Source: Heliomicrobium gestii (GTDB lineage: Bacteria; Bacillota; Desulfitobacteriia; Heliobacteriales; Heliobacteriaceae). From it: DNA of 64,000 nucleotides. The DNA lies in contig NZ_WXEX01000012.1 in assembly GCF_009877435.1 (NCBI RefSeq), positions 1-64,000 on the forward strand, written 5' to 3'. Both the position numbers and the translations under genes were made by a program. How positions within the stretch are numbered: the stretch's first letter is position 1; each line of letters opens with the position of its first letter. The notes under the pieces are model-generated. The model saw nothing but the letters and a program-made list of their open reading frames with translations, was not told the origin of the DNA and did no database searches. Of the stretch, positions 63,230 to 64,000 are shown in pieces.

Positions 63230-63712
63230 ATGGCCCTTGAAACGACCTCCACCCCCGTGAACGACCTTTGCCCCATCCATCCCCGTCTCTCGTCCCATTG
63301 CCTTTCTCTGGAGGCATGTGATCATTGTGATCCTCGGCAATGCGTCAGCGGCTTGATTCGCAGGCTTTCGGAGCAGGCGAAGTTTGACCGTTGCCACAAC
63401 CGGGTGAAACAGGCATCACAGGGGGGAACGCAATCGGTCAGCCGCCGCGACGCCGTCGGACTGCTGGCCCTCTTCCTGGCTCGTTGCTCTCACTGCGGCA
63501 ACGAACACAAGGAGGAGTGCGAACTCAACCTCGCCCGGCTCGGCCTTGAGTACGCCCTGACGAGCCATGGCGACTTGTTCGCCTACCAGGGAAATCCGGT
63601 CCTCTTTCTCCTCAACCTGCGCAAAACAGACCCGGCGCTGGCCGACGAAGTGACGCGCGAATACGACCGGATCCGTTCCCAATGGGATCGTCCGGCGCCT
63701 GTAAAGCCCTAG
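63230..63712 (+). CDS. Cysteine-rich hypothetical protein, 160 residues
   Basis: ATG 63230 with GGGAGGTGAT about 4-8 bases upstream. Nine cysteines or so, with pairs CDHCDPRQC and CSHCGNEHKEEC that could bind zinc or a cluster. N-terminal DLCPIHPRLSSHCLSLEAC, then a helical C-terminal half (LNLARLGLEYALTSHGDLFAYQGNP). No signal peptide. Family not recognised. Divergent from the beta-propeller gene. Confidence 0.65.
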   Translation: MALETTSTPVNDLCPIHPRLSSHCLSLEACDHCDPRQCVSGLIRRLSEQAKFDRCHNRVKQASQGGTQSVSRRDAVGLLALFLARCSHCGNEHKEECELNLARLGLEYALTSHGDLFAYQGNPVLFLLNLRKTDPALADEVTREYDRIRSQWDRPAPVKP

Positions 63713-63735
63713 GCATCATCGTTACGGCATAATAA

Positions 63736-63771
63736 AAAGCGGTCCCCGCCAGGGACCGCTTTTCTTTTACC
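63736..63771. terminator. Bidirectional terminator
   Basis: AAAAGCGGTCCC / GGGACCGCTTTT, 12 bp with a 5-base loop, then CTTTT on the plus strand and TTATTATG on the minus strand. Serves the Cys-rich gene and the transporter gene, which converge. Confidence 0.9.
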
Positions 63772-64000
63772 CGTTTTCCCGCAACCTTGTCGTAAGGAGC
63801 AACCCAACCAGCGCGATGACCACCAGGGCGGTGAAGATATCGACAAAGCCGTCTCGCGGACGGCCCACGCCCGTCGCCGCCGCCAGCAACCCGCCCATGA
63901 CGACGGGACCGAGCGTATTGCCGAAGGATCGAATGACGGTCATCACCGCCAGGCCGCTTGACACCTCCCGCTTCTCGACCTCACTCATGACCAGCGTGTT
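63767..64000 (-). CDS. MFS transporter, C-terminal end, cut by window edge
   Basis: At least 77 residues in frame from the right edge. Contains EVEKREVSSGLAVMTVIRSFGNTLGPVVMGGLL and a last membrane helix IFTALVVIALVGLLLTTRLRENG; the pattern R-x-FGN-x-GP is typical of helix 11 of DHA-type major facilitator drug/efflux transporters. The rest of the gene lies outside the window. Ends at TAA 63767-63769. Confidence 0.7.
   Translation of the reverse strand, partial: NTLVMSEVEKREVSSGLAVMTVIRSFGNTLGPVVMGGLLAAATGVGRPRDGFVDIFTALVVIALVGLLLTTRLRENG

Overview
The window reads as one stretch of chromosome from a GC-rich, low-oxygen member of the Firmicutes (class Clostridia). AddAB, YhaM, GatCAB, MutS2, PcrA, strong GGAGG ribosome sites and frequent GTG/TTG starts all point to Firmicutes. 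A homocitrate synthase of the NifV type, a GH57/GT4 alpha-glucan pathway and a cobalt/nickel ECF importer would fit a nitrogen-fixing heliobacterium or close relative; that placement is inference. I see no rRNA, tRNA, CRISPR array, integrase or transposase. Nearly every base is accounted for by about 51 genes, most on the minus strand.

Left part (1-15.7 kb): the end of rlmD; two secreted proteins (a stalk-domain protein and a Thr-rich coiled-coil protein whose tail continues in another frame); a membrane protein; a membrane-anchored amidohydrolase-fold protein that has lost most metal ligands, overlapping a CPBP protease; then an alpha-glucan block (DUF4912 protein, GH57 branching enzyme, holin-like protein, GT4 glycogen synthase, stand-alone starch-binding module), nifV, a peroxiredoxin and an ATC-hydrolase-like protein.

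Middle part (15.9-46.7 kb): the overlapping operon yhaM-addB-addA for RNA turnover and recombinational repair; a ThrE-type exporter; the cbiMQO metal importer with a hairpin-rich leader; a TPP enzyme divergent from a lactate permease; mutS2 without a Smr domain, preceded by a probable structured non-coding RNA (6S-like) with its own promoter and terminator; a DUF5648 protein with a GPGPFP repeat; a nitroreductase; an SfsA-DUF123 fusion; and signalling genes (soluble MCP, PilZ protein, hybrid histidine kinase, membrane MCP) around a PanE-type reductase and an alpha/beta hydrolase.

Right part (46.9-64 kb): a long minus-strand run pcrA-ligA-ade-(two ORFs in one frame separated by a single TAG)-gatC-gatA-gatB, joining DNA repair, purine salvage and tRNA-Gln/Asn amidation; a 58-codon gene; an AT-rich AlaX-like gene; a secreted beta-propeller protein with a small downstream partner; a Cys-rich protein; and the end of an MFS transporter.

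The most unusual items are the in-frame amber codon at 52271-52273, the 6S-like RNA ahead of mutS2, the cbiM leader, and the degenerate amidohydrolase at 5.3-6.9 kb.
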